Positions 1 through 7,510 of a stretch of DNA of 64,000 nucleotides are shown piece by piece. Within the stretch, counting starts at the first letter, position 1; the number at the start of each line of letters is the position of its first letter. Under the pieces are notes generated by a model that ran no database searches, was not told where the DNA came from, and saw only the letters and a list, made by a program, of their open reading frames with translations. The position numbers and the translations under genes are program-made. The DNA is from M3007 sp031425155. Its GTDB lineage: Bacteria; Bacteroidota; Bacteroidia; Chitinophagales; Saprospiraceae. Where the stretch lies: assembly GCA_031425155.1 (NCBI GenBank), contig JANPIV010000067.1:1-64000 (forward strand). The letters are read 5' to 3'.

Positions 1-129
1 AAACTGGTAGGCTTCGTCCCCTCAACCAAGCAACCCTATCCAGGCGAAAAACTACTCTGGCAAGCAATACAGCAAATAAATGCCATTAGAACCGGGTTTT
101 TAATCGCTCAAAATTATGGGACAGGATAA
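1..129 (+). CDS. C-terminal fragment of an unidentified protein
   Basis: Frame 1 is open from the first base to a TAA at 127-129 and gives 42 residues ending in QNYGTG. The gene starts outside the window. It converges on cutC, leaving a 50-bp gap, which fits a normal gene end. The fragment is too short to place in a family and no motif was recognised. It could be a chance open frame, but its composition (few rare residues, sensible codons) looks coding. Confidence 0.45.
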   Translation, partial: KLVGFVPSTKQPYPGEKLLWQAIQQINAIRTGFLIAQNYGTG

Positions 130-179
130 GGGCACAGCCTCCGCGCGAGCAGACCGCGTTTGGGACGGGGGAATGTTTT

Positions 180-908
180 TCAGGAAGCAGCCTGGTGCGA
201 GCGGGGAATAAGAGCCCCCATCACCTCCTGAATCTTCCCCTCTTCACTTTCCCACCATCCCGTTTCCAACCCCGGCAGGCCACCTTCCAGTGCCTGCACC
301 ACCTTCTTTTTACCCGTGAAATGAAAATTCGTCGCGCCGCTCACTTCGGCTATTTCCCGAATATTGGCCGCTGAAATGCCTGCGCCCGGCATCACCGTCA
401 CCCGCCCGGCCGAGTGGGCCACCAGTTTTTGCAGCAACTCGCGACCAGCATACGCCGTTTCCGCCTGCCCGGAACTCAGCACCCGGCGAATCCCCAGTTC
501 CGCCAGTTGATCCAGCGCCACCAAAGGATCGGGCGTAGAATCGAAAGCACGGTGGCAGGTCACGTCCATTGGCCCGGCGGCCTCACGCATGGCCCGCAGT
601 TGCAGCACATGCAGCTGCCCGTCGCGCTGCAACGCCCCGATCACCACGCCTTTCGCGCCCGCCTCGCGACAGGCCCGGATGTCGTCGAGCATGATGCCCA
701 CCTCCGCATCCGAGTAGCAGAAATCGCCCTCCCGCACCCGGATGAGCACATAGACCGGAATGCCCACGCGCACCACCGCCCGCACCAGACCGATACTCGG
801 TGTCACGCCGCCTACATCCAGCGCGGCACAGAGTTCGACGCGGTTGGCCCCCGCGCGGTGAGCGGCTATGACGGAAGCCAGATTGGTCACACAGATTTCG
901 AATTGCAT
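180..908 (-). CDS. cutC: CutC family protein
   Basis: The 242-residue product has the length and TIM-barrel pattern of the CutC family. It starts MQFEICVTNLASVIAA, followed by the family pattern NRVELCAALDVGGVTPS (about residues 22-38), then VLIRVREGDFCYS, VIGALQRDG, TCHRAFD and a C-terminal VMPGAGIS segment. CutC was first linked to copper tolerance in E. coli; that role is disputed and the enzymatic activity is unknown. It is probably cytosolic, as there is no signal peptide. It is a single gene, divergent from the PorP-like gene at 1020 with 111 bp between starts. The family assignment is firm; the function is not. Confidence 0.93.
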   Translation of the reverse strand: MQFEICVTNLASVIAAHRAGANRVELCAALDVGGVTPSIGLVRAVVRVGIPVYVLIRVREGDFCYSDAEVGIMLDDIRACREAGAKGVVIGALQRDGQLHVLQLRAMREAAGPMDVTCHRAFDSTPDPLVALDQLAELGIRRVLSSGQAETAYAGRELLQKLVAHSAGRVTVMPGAGISAANIREIAEVSGATNFHFTGKKKVVQALEGGLPGLETGWWESEEGKIQEVMGALIPRSHQAAS

Positions 909-1019
909 TTTCCTGAAACGATGAAGTATTAACTATGAACTATGAACAACCAAACGCCTTATCTTCGGGCATCGAACAGGAAGACTAATCACCAATTAAT
1001 GAATAACCAGTAATCGCTT

Positions 1020-2024
1020 ATGTTTGCCCGTTTACTTGTTTTTACGCTGCTGTTGTTTGCGCTGACTGCTACGCAGGCACAAGACCTGCATTTTTCGCAA
1101 TTTTATCACCTTCCGCTGCAATCTAATCCGGCGGCGACCGGCATTTTTCAGGGCGACTGGCGGGTGGCGGGCATTTACCGCAGCCAATGGACCAGTGTAC
1201 CAGTGGATTACCGGACTTTTGCCGTGGCTTTCGATACAAAAGTAGTGCGACGCGGCAACTATTCCATCAATGGCGGACTGTTGCTGGCCCGCGACCAAGC
1301 GGGCGATGCTGGCCTGAGCTGGACGCAACTGGGCCTGACCGGAAGCGTCGCGCGGGCATTGAACGAGGAGCAGGCCCTGGTGGTGGGCGCGAGTGTGGCC
1401 TTTGTACAGCGGGCTTTGGACTTTGGGAAATTGAAATTTAAAAACCAGTGGACTGGCGATATATATGACTCCAACTTGCCAAGCGGCGAGACCCTCGGTG
1501 CTTCTTCCGGTTTTGTGCCCACGCTTTCGGCGGGTGTACTCTGGCATTACGGCCCCGCCGACACCCGTAGTTATCTGGATGCGGGGGTGGGGATGGCACA
1601 TCTTAATCGCCCGGTCATCAGTTTCCGCGACGATGCCGATGCCAAACTTCCGATGCGTTTCAACCTGCTGCTCAACGGTGCCTGGCAACTCAATGAGCAC
1701 CTCGACGTGGTCGGTTTTGCCTCTGCGCAACAGATGACCAAAACCCGCGAAATAGTGGCCGGAGCGGGCCTGCGCCGGGTACTCGTCACTGGCCCGGTCA
1801 ACGCGACTGCCCTGCAATTCAGCCTCGCCGTTCGGCTGGCGGATGCGATTATTCCGGCCATTCAACTGGAACGCAACGGCTGGACGGTGGGTCTGAGTTA
1901 TGACTGGAATATTTCTGATTTTCAGCAAGTGACGCAACACCAGGGCGGCATCGAAATAGCGGTGGTCTATCGGCATCTCTCCGTACCGCCCGTTAAAATC
2001 TTCAAATCCTGCCCGATTTTCTAA
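1020..2024 (+). CDS. PorP/SprF family type IX secretion membrane protein
   Basis: This 334-residue protein has a signal peptide (about 1-20, cut near TQA-QD). The PorP/SprF opening follows: HFSQFYHLPLQSNPAATG, then a GDWRVAGIYRSQW strand typical of the family. The rest alternates like an outer-membrane beta-barrel. PorP and SprF are T9SS accessory proteins; many paralogs sit beside large adhesin or OmpA genes and help export or anchor one surface protein. The next gene (2307) encodes a TPR/PD40/OmpA protein, the usual partner of such paralogs, and the two are probably one functional unit. No giant adhesin is adjacent, so its cargo is unknown. Confidence 0.9.
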   Translation: MFARLLVFTLLLFALTATQAQDLHFSQFYHLPLQSNPAATGIFQGDWRVAGIYRSQWTSVPVDYRTFAVAFDTKVVRRGNYSINGGLLLARDQAGDAGLSWTQLGLTGSVARALNEEQALVVGASVAFVQRALDFGKLKFKNQWTGDIYDSNLPSGETLGASSGFVPTLSAGVLWHYGPADTRSYLDAGVGMAHLNRPVISFRDDADAKLPMRFNLLLNGAWQLNEHLDVVGFASAQQMTKTREIVAGAGLRRVLVTGPVNATALQFSLAVRLADAIIPAIQLERNGWTVGLSYDWNISDFQQVTQHQGGIEIAVVYRHLSVPPVKIFKSCPIF

Positions 2025-2058
2025 AGCGGAACCTTGATATTTGTCTTTATTTTAATAC

Positions 2059-2197
2059 AATAATTGCGCTGGCCGCGAATTTTTTTTACCATTGCCAGTT
2101 CTGTCTAAACAGTGACTTACAAAAGGAAACGGTCTTTTTTTCGACTAAAAGGTAGTTTTTTACGGTTTTCGACTAATTTTAAAAAATAATTGCGCTG
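2059..2197 (+). promoter_or_regulatory. Direct repeats between the PorP-like and OmpA-like genes
   Basis: The 282-bp gap is AT-rich and holds two pairs of direct repeats: AATAATTGCGCTG at 2059-2071 and 2185-2197, and TTTTCGACTAA near 2137-2147 and 2166-2176. No clear promoter box was found. They may be regulator-binding sites for the gene at 2307, or leftovers of a local duplication. Confidence 0.3.
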
Positions 2198-2306
2198 TTA
2201 GGACAGAATTTTTCAACATTGGTTCCAAAATTGTAAACTGAAAGAAGGGTTGCTTGCGTTTCATCTGTCTGGAAAACCAGATGTGAAAAACCAGAACCCA
2301 TGATCT

Positions 2307-4358
2307 ATGCTAATCAAACCTTACGTTACACTTTTCTTCCTGCTATCCCTGGCCGCTGTGTCGGCACAAAATCTCCGTACGTATGAGCGGGCGGGCGATG
2401 ATGCTTTCCAACAAAAAGATTACGGTGCCGCTGTGCAGCATTACAGCGTCGTGCTGGAGCGCGATGATAAGAATCTTGATGTCTGGTGGAAATACGGGGA
2501 AAGCGCCCGGCTGTATTCTGCCTATCCCGAGGCGGAGAAAGCCTACAGCAAAATCGTTGTTTCTCCCAAGGCCCACGACGAATTTCCGATGGTCGACTAC
2601 CGGCTCGGTGAGGTAAAAAAGAGCTTGGGCGACTATGAATCGGCTGCCGGTTATTTTGAAAAATTCCTGCAACAGCCGCCACAGATTGCCGGTAATCTGG
2701 TGCAGAAAGTCCAGAAAGAACTGGATGATTGCCGGTATGCCCAAGCCGTGGTTCCGGCTTCCGGCGCGGTGACGATCAAACATTTAGGCAAAGAAGTCAA
2801 TAGCCCGTACAGCGATTTTGCCCCAATTGTAGTGGGCGACACCCTGTTTTTCTCTTCCTACCGCTTCGATCAGAAAGGCGGTCGCAAAGGCGAAAAGCAA
2901 AAACTCACGCGGGTGATGATCTCCTCCAAAGGGGGCCGGGCCCGCGAACCCGGACGCGGTTTTCCGGTGGCCGACACCGCCCACATAGCGCACACGGCGT
3001 TCTCGCCCGACGGACACTATATCTTTTTTACGGTTTGTAAAAACATCAACGCCAACGATATACGTTGCGAACTCTGGCTCACCGTACTGGATCGGCGCAA
3101 TCGCTGGTTGCCTCCGGTGCGTCTGCCCGAACCGGTGAATATGCCGGGTTATACCAGCACCCAGCCGTCCATTGGCTACGACGAAAAGTTTGAGGGGCCT
3201 GTGCTCTGGTTTTCCAGCGACCGGCCCGGTGGGCGGGGTAAACTCGACCTGTGGTACATGCCCCTGGATACCAATTTTTTCTGTCCCTGCAATCTGCCAC
3301 TGCCCGGCAAAAAGATCATTCACCTGCCCAAATTCGATGCGCCTAAAAATGCCGACCAACTAAATACTGCCGAAAACGACGGTACGCCTTTCTTTTATTC
3401 CAAGACCCAGCAGTTGTACTTCAGTTCGGAAGGCTGGCCGGGCATGGGTGGCTACGATATTTTTTCAGCCCAGAAAAAGGGTAACGAAATAGCACCGCCG
3501 GAAAATGCGGGTCCGGGCTTGAACACCAGTTATAATGACGTGTATTTCTACCTCAAAAATGACGGACAAAACGGCTATTTGAGCAGCAACCGGTCCGGTT
3601 CTTTTTATCTGGACGAAAAAAACAAAGCCTGCTGCAACGACATTTTCTCTTTTCATCTGCCGGAACCCGTGCAGCCGCCTGCGGTGAAACAACCAGAGGT
3701 GGATCCGCTCGAAGTGCTGACGGCCAAAACGACCCTGCAAACTCCCCCCTCGGCTCCTCCTTTGACGGTCAAACCGCCTGAACTGGATGATTTCAAAGGG
3801 CTGCCGCTCTATTTTGACAATGATGAGCCGGATAAACGCACCCGCCGGACCAATACACAGAAGACCTACGAGGAGACGGTGCTGGACTATCTGGAGCGTC
3901 AGCGCGAGTATGACGAGCGTTTTGCGACCGGATTGAGCGGCTCCAAACAAGACCAGGCCGAAGCATTGGTGGACGATTTTTTTGAAAATGAAGTACGCCG
4001 GGGTTACGACCGTTTGGGCCAACTCTGCGACGTTTTGTTGTCGCGCCTGCAGGAAGGCCGCACCTTGGAAGTAATGATCAAAGGCTTTACCAGCCCGCGT
4101 GCCGAAACGGATTATAACCTCAATCTGGGTAAACGCCGCATCAGTAGTGTACGCAATCATTTCGCCGCTTATGCGGATGGTGCGTTGGTGCCTTACCTGC
4201 GTTCCGGCCAGTTAAAAGTGACGCAGATCAGCTTTGGGGAGACCACGGCGCGGCATGGTATTAGTGATAAAATCACCGATGAACGCAACTCTGTGTATCA
4301 TCCAGATGCCGCACGGGAGCGTCGCGTGGAGATTGTCGAAATCCGTGCAAAAAACTGA
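2307..4358 (+). CDS. TPR, PD40 beta-propeller and OmpA-like envelope protein (PorE-like)
   Basis: The 683-residue product starts with a signal peptide (1-20). TPR-like helices follow (about 25-140), then PD40/WD40-like beta-propeller strands (about 165-450) with repeated pieces such as HTAFSPDGHYIFFT, LWFSSDRPGGRG, LYFSSEGWPGMGG and GYLSSNRSG. A proline-rich linker leads to a C-terminal OmpA-like peptidoglycan-binding domain (about 570-680; YNLNLGKRRISSV and RRVEI). The order matches PorE of Porphyromonas gingivalis and related T9SS-linked proteins, which tie outer-membrane complexes to the cell wall. The OmpA motif is a variant (GFTSPRAETDYN in place of the usual G-H-x-D). It probably works with the PorP-like protein upstream. 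Confidence 0.87.
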   Translation: MLIKPYVTLFFLLSLAAVSAQNLRTYERAGDDAFQQKDYGAAVQHYSVVLERDDKNLDVWWKYGESARLYSAYPEAEKAYSKIVVSPKAHDEFPMVDYRLGEVKKSLGDYESAAGYFEKFLQQPPQIAGNLVQKVQKELDDCRYAQAVVPASGAVTIKHLGKEVNSPYSDFAPIVVGDTLFFSSYRFDQKGGRKGEKQKLTRVMISSKGGRAREPGRGFPVADTAHIAHTAFSPDGHYIFFTVCKNINANDIRCELWLTVLDRRNRWLPPVRLPEPVNMPGYTSTQPSIGYDEKFEGPVLWFSSDRPGGRGKLDLWYMPLDTNFFCPCNLPLPGKKIIHLPKFDAPKNADQLNTAENDGTPFFYSKTQQLYFSSEGWPGMGGYDIFSAQKKGNEIAPPENAGPGLNTSYNDVYFYLKNDGQNGYLSSNRSGSFYLDEKNKACCNDIFSFHLPEPVQPPAVKQPEVDPLEVLTAKTTLQTPPSAPPLTVKPPELDDFKGLPLYFDNDEPDKRTRRTNTQKTYEETVLDYLERQREYDERFATGLSGSKQDQAEALVDDFFENEVRRGYDRLGQLCDVLLSRLQEGRTLEVMIKGFTSPRAETDYNLNLGKRRISSVRNHFAAYADGALVPYLRSGQLKVTQISFGETTARHGISDKITDERNSVYHPDAARERRVEIVEIRAKN

Positions 4359-4368
4359 TTAAAAAAAT

Positions 4369-4401
4369 TTTGCCGTTTCAAACCTCATTCTTTTAAATTT
4401 G
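4369..4401 (+). promoter_or_regulatory. Bacteroidota-type promoter for the acidic protein gene
   Basis: TTTG (4369-4372), a 21-bp spacer and TAAATTTG (4394-4401) fit the Bacteroidota -33/-7 consensus TTG/TTTG-N(17-23)-TANNTTTG. The site lies about 85 bp upstream of the start at 4488. Confidence 0.5.
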
Positions 4402-4487
4402 CCGCCAACGAAGCATAGCGTTCCGGCAACCGACTATCATCTGCTGCTGGCGCGCTGATTTATTAAAACCAAATTATCTCCTGCACC

Positions 4488-4892
4488 TTGACTAAAAAGC
4501 GCATTGTCAAAGATTACGATGCCCTCCCGGAGGACATCGTCCGATTGATAAAAATGAAATACCATAGTGGCTACGCCGACTATCTGGTCACCTATTCCGA
4601 TAAGGATGGCAAGAAAGTGTCTGCTTTGCCATTTGAAGCGGACGATGCCCACTACCTCATCCGCATGACCGTGACGGAGGCCAAACGCCTGGTAAAAGAA
4701 GACGTGGACTATGACGACGATGGCCAACTCCGCGAGGATTTTGCCGACGTGGAAGTGGACGACGAATTCGATGGCAACGGCGAAGATGACGATGAACTGG
4801 CGGACGGTTCTTCCGACGAAGACGACCACATCATCGTGACCCGCCGCCGCGATGAAGACGGCGAAGACATTCCAGACGACACGGAATATTAA
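4488..4892 (+). CDS. Small, highly acidic cytosolic protein, unknown function
   Basis: The product is 134 residues. The N-terminal part (1-75) looks like a small folded domain (ALPEDIVRLIKMKYHSGYAD, then ALPFEADDAHYLIRM). The rest is dominated by Asp and Glu (DYDDDGQL, DEFDGNGEDDDELADG). There is no signal peptide or membrane segment. The start is taken as TTG at 4488 because the first in-frame ATG would remove the well-ordered N-terminus. A good promoter lies upstream and two terminators lie downstream, so it is a single-gene unit. The acidic tail resembles those of nucleic-acid-mimic or chaperone-like proteins, but no family was recognised. Confidence 0.72.
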   Translation: MTKKRIVKDYDALPEDIVRLIKMKYHSGYADYLVTYSDKDGKKVSALPFEADDAHYLIRMTVTEAKRLVKEDVDYDDDGQLREDFADVEVDDEFDGNGEDDDELADGSSDEDDHIIVTRRRDEDGEDIPDDTEY

Positions 4893-4912
4893 TTAAAAGA
4901 AAATAAACAATG

Positions 4913-4964
4913 GCAACAGGCAATTGGCAAACTTCGGGTTTGCCAGTTGCCTGTTGCTGTTTTC
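4913..4964 (+). terminator. Hairpin terminator after the acidic protein gene
   Basis: A 20-bp stem (4913-4932 with 4938-4957, one G-T wobble) encloses a TTCGG loop and is followed by TGTTTTC. It begins 21 bp after the stop codon. Confidence 0.6.
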
Positions 4965-5044
4965 ATTGGTCAGTAAGCCTTTCACGGCCCTACGACCGCT
5001 ATTTTCCACGTGTTTCTATTATTCCTGGCAAAATATCATTTGCC

Positions 5045-5083
5045 AAAAGAACCTAGCACTTCGTGTACCGGGTTCTTTTTTTT
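5045..5083 (+). terminator. Second hairpin with T-run before the sugar transporter
   Basis: AAAAGAACC (5045-5053) pairs with GGTTCTTTT (5071-5079), and the T-run continues to 5083. The loop holds a small CAC-TTC-GTG stem. It separates the acidic-protein gene from the transporter at 5196. Nothing else was seen in the 303-bp gap. Confidence 0.55.
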
Positions 5084-5195
5084 AGGTAACGATGCAGCAG
5101 TTCCGTTTTTTTAACATCTTTGCCAATCGGGAATATTATTTCCTGCAAAAATTGATTCACGAATTTATCTTCTACCTATTCTAACCAACACAGAC

Positions 5196-6578
5196 ATGAG
5201 TGTGGCTACAAATGTTGTAACCAATAATACCGGCTTCCAAAAACCATTGCTCAAAACCCGCCAAATCTGGAACATGAGTTTCGGTTTCCTGGGTATTCAG
5301 GCCGGATTTGCCTTGCAAAACGGTAACGCCAGTGGCATCTTGCAGCGCTTGGGAGCGGACGTACATGAACTGCCCAGTTTCTGGTTGGTCGCTCCGATCA
5401 TCGGTATGATCGTGCAACCCATCATCGGACACTATTCCGACCACACCTGGGGCCGCTTTGGTCGGCGAAAACCCTACTTTCTGGCCGGTGCCTTGGCGGC
5501 CTTTTTAGGCATGATCCTGATGCCGAATGCGGGATTGCTGGCGGTGGCCCTGCCAGCGGTGCTGGTGGGCGCGGGTATGCTGATGGTCATGGATGCTTCC
5601 ATCAATGTGGCCATGGAACCGTTTCGGGCACTGGTAGCCGATAAACTGCCTTCGTCGCAGCACACCCTGGGCTTTTCGGTGCAGACGGTATTGATCGGTT
5701 TGGGGGCAGTCATCGGCTCCTGGTTGCCGTGGATATTGGCCAACGTGGTGGGCATTGCCGATACGGCTCCCGAGGGAATGGTGCCGGAAAATATCAAGTG
5801 GGCCTTTTACGTCGGCGCGACCATCCTGCTTTTGGCCATTGTGCGGACGTTAATGACCACCAAGGAATACCCACCGAACGGCAACGATAGCGTGCAGAAA
5901 GAAGGCCTGGGAGCGATTTTTAAGGATTTTGTGGCTATGCCCAAGACCATGCGTCAGTTGGGAGCGGTGCAGTTTTTCACCTGGTTCGGTTTGTTCTCCA
6001 TGTGGGTGTTTACCACGCCCGCCATCGCCAATCACATCTACGGCTGCGCAATAGACGACACCAAGTCACAGCAGTACAGCGATGCGCAAAATTGGACGGG
6101 CGTTATTTTCGGAATATACAATGCGGTGTCTATGGTGTTTGCCCTGCTGCTGCCCACCATTGCCAGTCGTTTGGGTCGTAAGCGTACCCATGCCATCGCC
6201 CTAGTATGTGGAGGATTGGGGTTGATCTCGATCTACTTTGCCACCTCGCCGGTCTTCCTGATCTTTTCGATGGTGGGCGTCGGCATTGCCTGGGCCAGCA
6301 TTCTGGCTATGCCTTACGCAATGTTGGCGGGTGCTTTGCCAGCGCATAAAATGGGGATTTATATGGGCATTTTTAATTTCTTCATTACCGTTCCACAGAT
6401 CGTAAGCGGAGTGGTCAATCGCCCGATTGTAAAATATTTATTCGGCAATCATGCAATTTATGCGATTTTGATGGCCGGGGTTTTCCTGCTGCTGGCAGCG
6501 GCTTCCGTGCGTTTTGTGGAGGATAAAGATGATCTGGTGGTAAATCCGCAGGCCGCCAACTTGAATACGCCATTATAA
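5196..6578 (+). CDS. SLC45-like MFS sugar transporter
   Basis: The product is 460 residues with about 12 membrane segments, so it is an inner-membrane carrier. The loop after helix 2 reads HTWGRFGRRKPYFL, the MFS signature in the form used by the SLC45/sucrose-maltose branch. The start MSFGFLGIQAGFALQNGNAS and a long loop with cysteine (HIYGCAIDD) also match bacterial members of that group. In Bacteroidota these carriers often sit with alpha-glucan enzymes. Here a GH13 amylase follows at 7511, so uptake of maltose or maltodextrin by proton symport is the likeliest role. The substrate is inferred from context only. Confidence 0.85.
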   Translation: MSVATNVVTNNTGFQKPLLKTRQIWNMSFGFLGIQAGFALQNGNASGILQRLGADVHELPSFWLVAPIIGMIVQPIIGHYSDHTWGRFGRRKPYFLAGALAAFLGMILMPNAGLLAVALPAVLVGAGMLMVMDASINVAMEPFRALVADKLPSSQHTLGFSVQTVLIGLGAVIGSWLPWILANVVGIADTAPEGMVPENIKWAFYVGATILLLAIVRTLMTTKEYPPNGNDSVQKEGLGAIFKDFVAMPKTMRQLGAVQFFTWFGLFSMWVFTTPAIANHIYGCAIDDTKSQQYSDAQNWTGVIFGIYNAVSMVFALLLPTIASRLGRKRTHAIALVCGGLGLISIYFATSPVFLIFSMVGVGIAWASILAMPYAMLAGALPAHKMGIYMGIFNFFITVPQIVSGVVNRPIVKYLFGNHAIYAILMAGVFLLLAAASVRFVEDKDDLVVNPQAANLNTPL

Positions 6579-6760
6579 AAACGAGAAAAGAAAATTTTTG
6601 CTGGCTGTAACAGACTGGACTATGAGGAATCCGATGTGGAGTGGCATACTTTTTTGACGCAGTGGTAACGGGTTTTGTGTCGGGCCCTGGTAGTGGCAGA
6701 TTGCTCCAAACCGCCGATGGCATGATTCGAATTTCATTTTTTCACCTAAATCTTTATAAA

Positions 6761-7018
6761 ATGGATACCAACTCGTTAATTTTCACGCTCATCATCGGCG
6801 CCGTCTGCGGCTGGCTCGCCGGTGTCATTCGCCAGGGCTATGGTTTTGGTTTGCTCGGCAACATTGTCGTCGGTATTCTCGGCGCATTCATTGGCGGCTG
6901 GCTGTTTCGCGTACTGGGCATCGGCCTGGCCGGTGGTCTGGCCGGTACGATCATTACCGCCGTTATCGGTGCCTTGCTCCTGCTCTTCCTGATTGGGCTG
7001 GTGCGGCGGGCAACCTAA
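6761..7018 (+). CDS. GlsB/YeaQ/YmgE family small membrane protein
   Basis: This 85-residue, very hydrophobic protein has three membrane helices and the glycine-rich repeats of the transglycosylase-associated family (GAVCGWLAGVIRQGYGFGLLGNIVVGILGAFIGGWLF). A longer reading frame runs upstream, but the first 40 residues are unlike the family, and MDTNSLIFTLIIGAVCGWLAG is the natural start. The family is linked to stress responses; no enzyme activity is proven. It sits between the transporter and the amylase and ends in a strong terminator. Confidence 0.88.
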   Translation: MDTNSLIFTLIIGAVCGWLAGVIRQGYGFGLLGNIVVGILGAFIGGWLFRVLGIGLAGGLAGTIITAVIGALLLLFLIGLVRRAT

Positions 7019-7048
7019 GCCGATTCGCTGAATTGATTTTTTTGTCTG

Positions 7049-7087
7049 AACTTTCCGGGGGCTTTCGCCCTCGGAAAGTTTTTTTTT
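7049..7087 (+). terminator. Strong intrinsic terminator
   Basis: AACTTTCCG (7049-7057) pairs with CGGAAAGTT (7072-7080), followed by a run of nine T. It lies 30 bp after the GlsB-like stop codon. Confidence 0.85.
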
Positions 7088-7168
7088 GCCCAAAGGAAAG
7101 GGAACTATGAAGTATGCGGGTGCTTTACAATATGTTAATCGGTCACCAATAGGCACTGAATAGTAGAT

Positions 7169-7231
7169 AGTGGTGGCATGGGTTCCGCAAAGTTTTTCAA
7201 AGAAAAACTTTGCGGAACCCATGCCACCACT
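7169..7231. repeat. Perfect 30-bp-arm inverted repeat
   Basis: Arms 7169-7198 and 7202-7231 are exactly complementary with a 3-nt AAA loop. It lies in the 423-bp non-coding stretch before the amylase and is not followed by a T-run, so it is not an ordinary terminator. Confidence 0.9.
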
Positions 7232-7252
7232 CAAATTCGGATTTTTCATTTA

Positions 7253-7458
7253 GGGACGTGTGAAAAATTAGTTAGCACCTGCGTCTTCATGTTGAGTTGT
7301 CATGTCGTAGAGAAACGAAGACATCCACACAAGCCAGGTTATTGGAAAGGCCCTTAATCAAGAAATTCTGGATTACCTGGCTTGTGTGGATATCTTCACT
7401 CCGCTGCGACATGACAAACAAGACGGCAGGAAACCTCATAAATTATTTTCCACACGTT
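7253..7458. repeat. Long imperfect inverted repeat before the amylase gene
   Basis: The core arms, about 7298-7339 and 7375-7418, share ACCTGGCTTGTGTGGAT with its complement, and both ends carry GTCATGTCG or CGACATGAC. Weaker complementarity extends outward (ACGTGTGAAAAATTA with TAAATTATTTTCCACACGT) to about 7253 and 7458. It resembles the other GTCAT-ended hairpins in the window and leaves about 50 bp before the amylase start. Confidence 0.65.
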
Positions 7459-7510
7459 CCTTAAGCAAATTGAACGGCTGATAGCCAGTCAACTAATCAA
7501 CAAATAAAAG

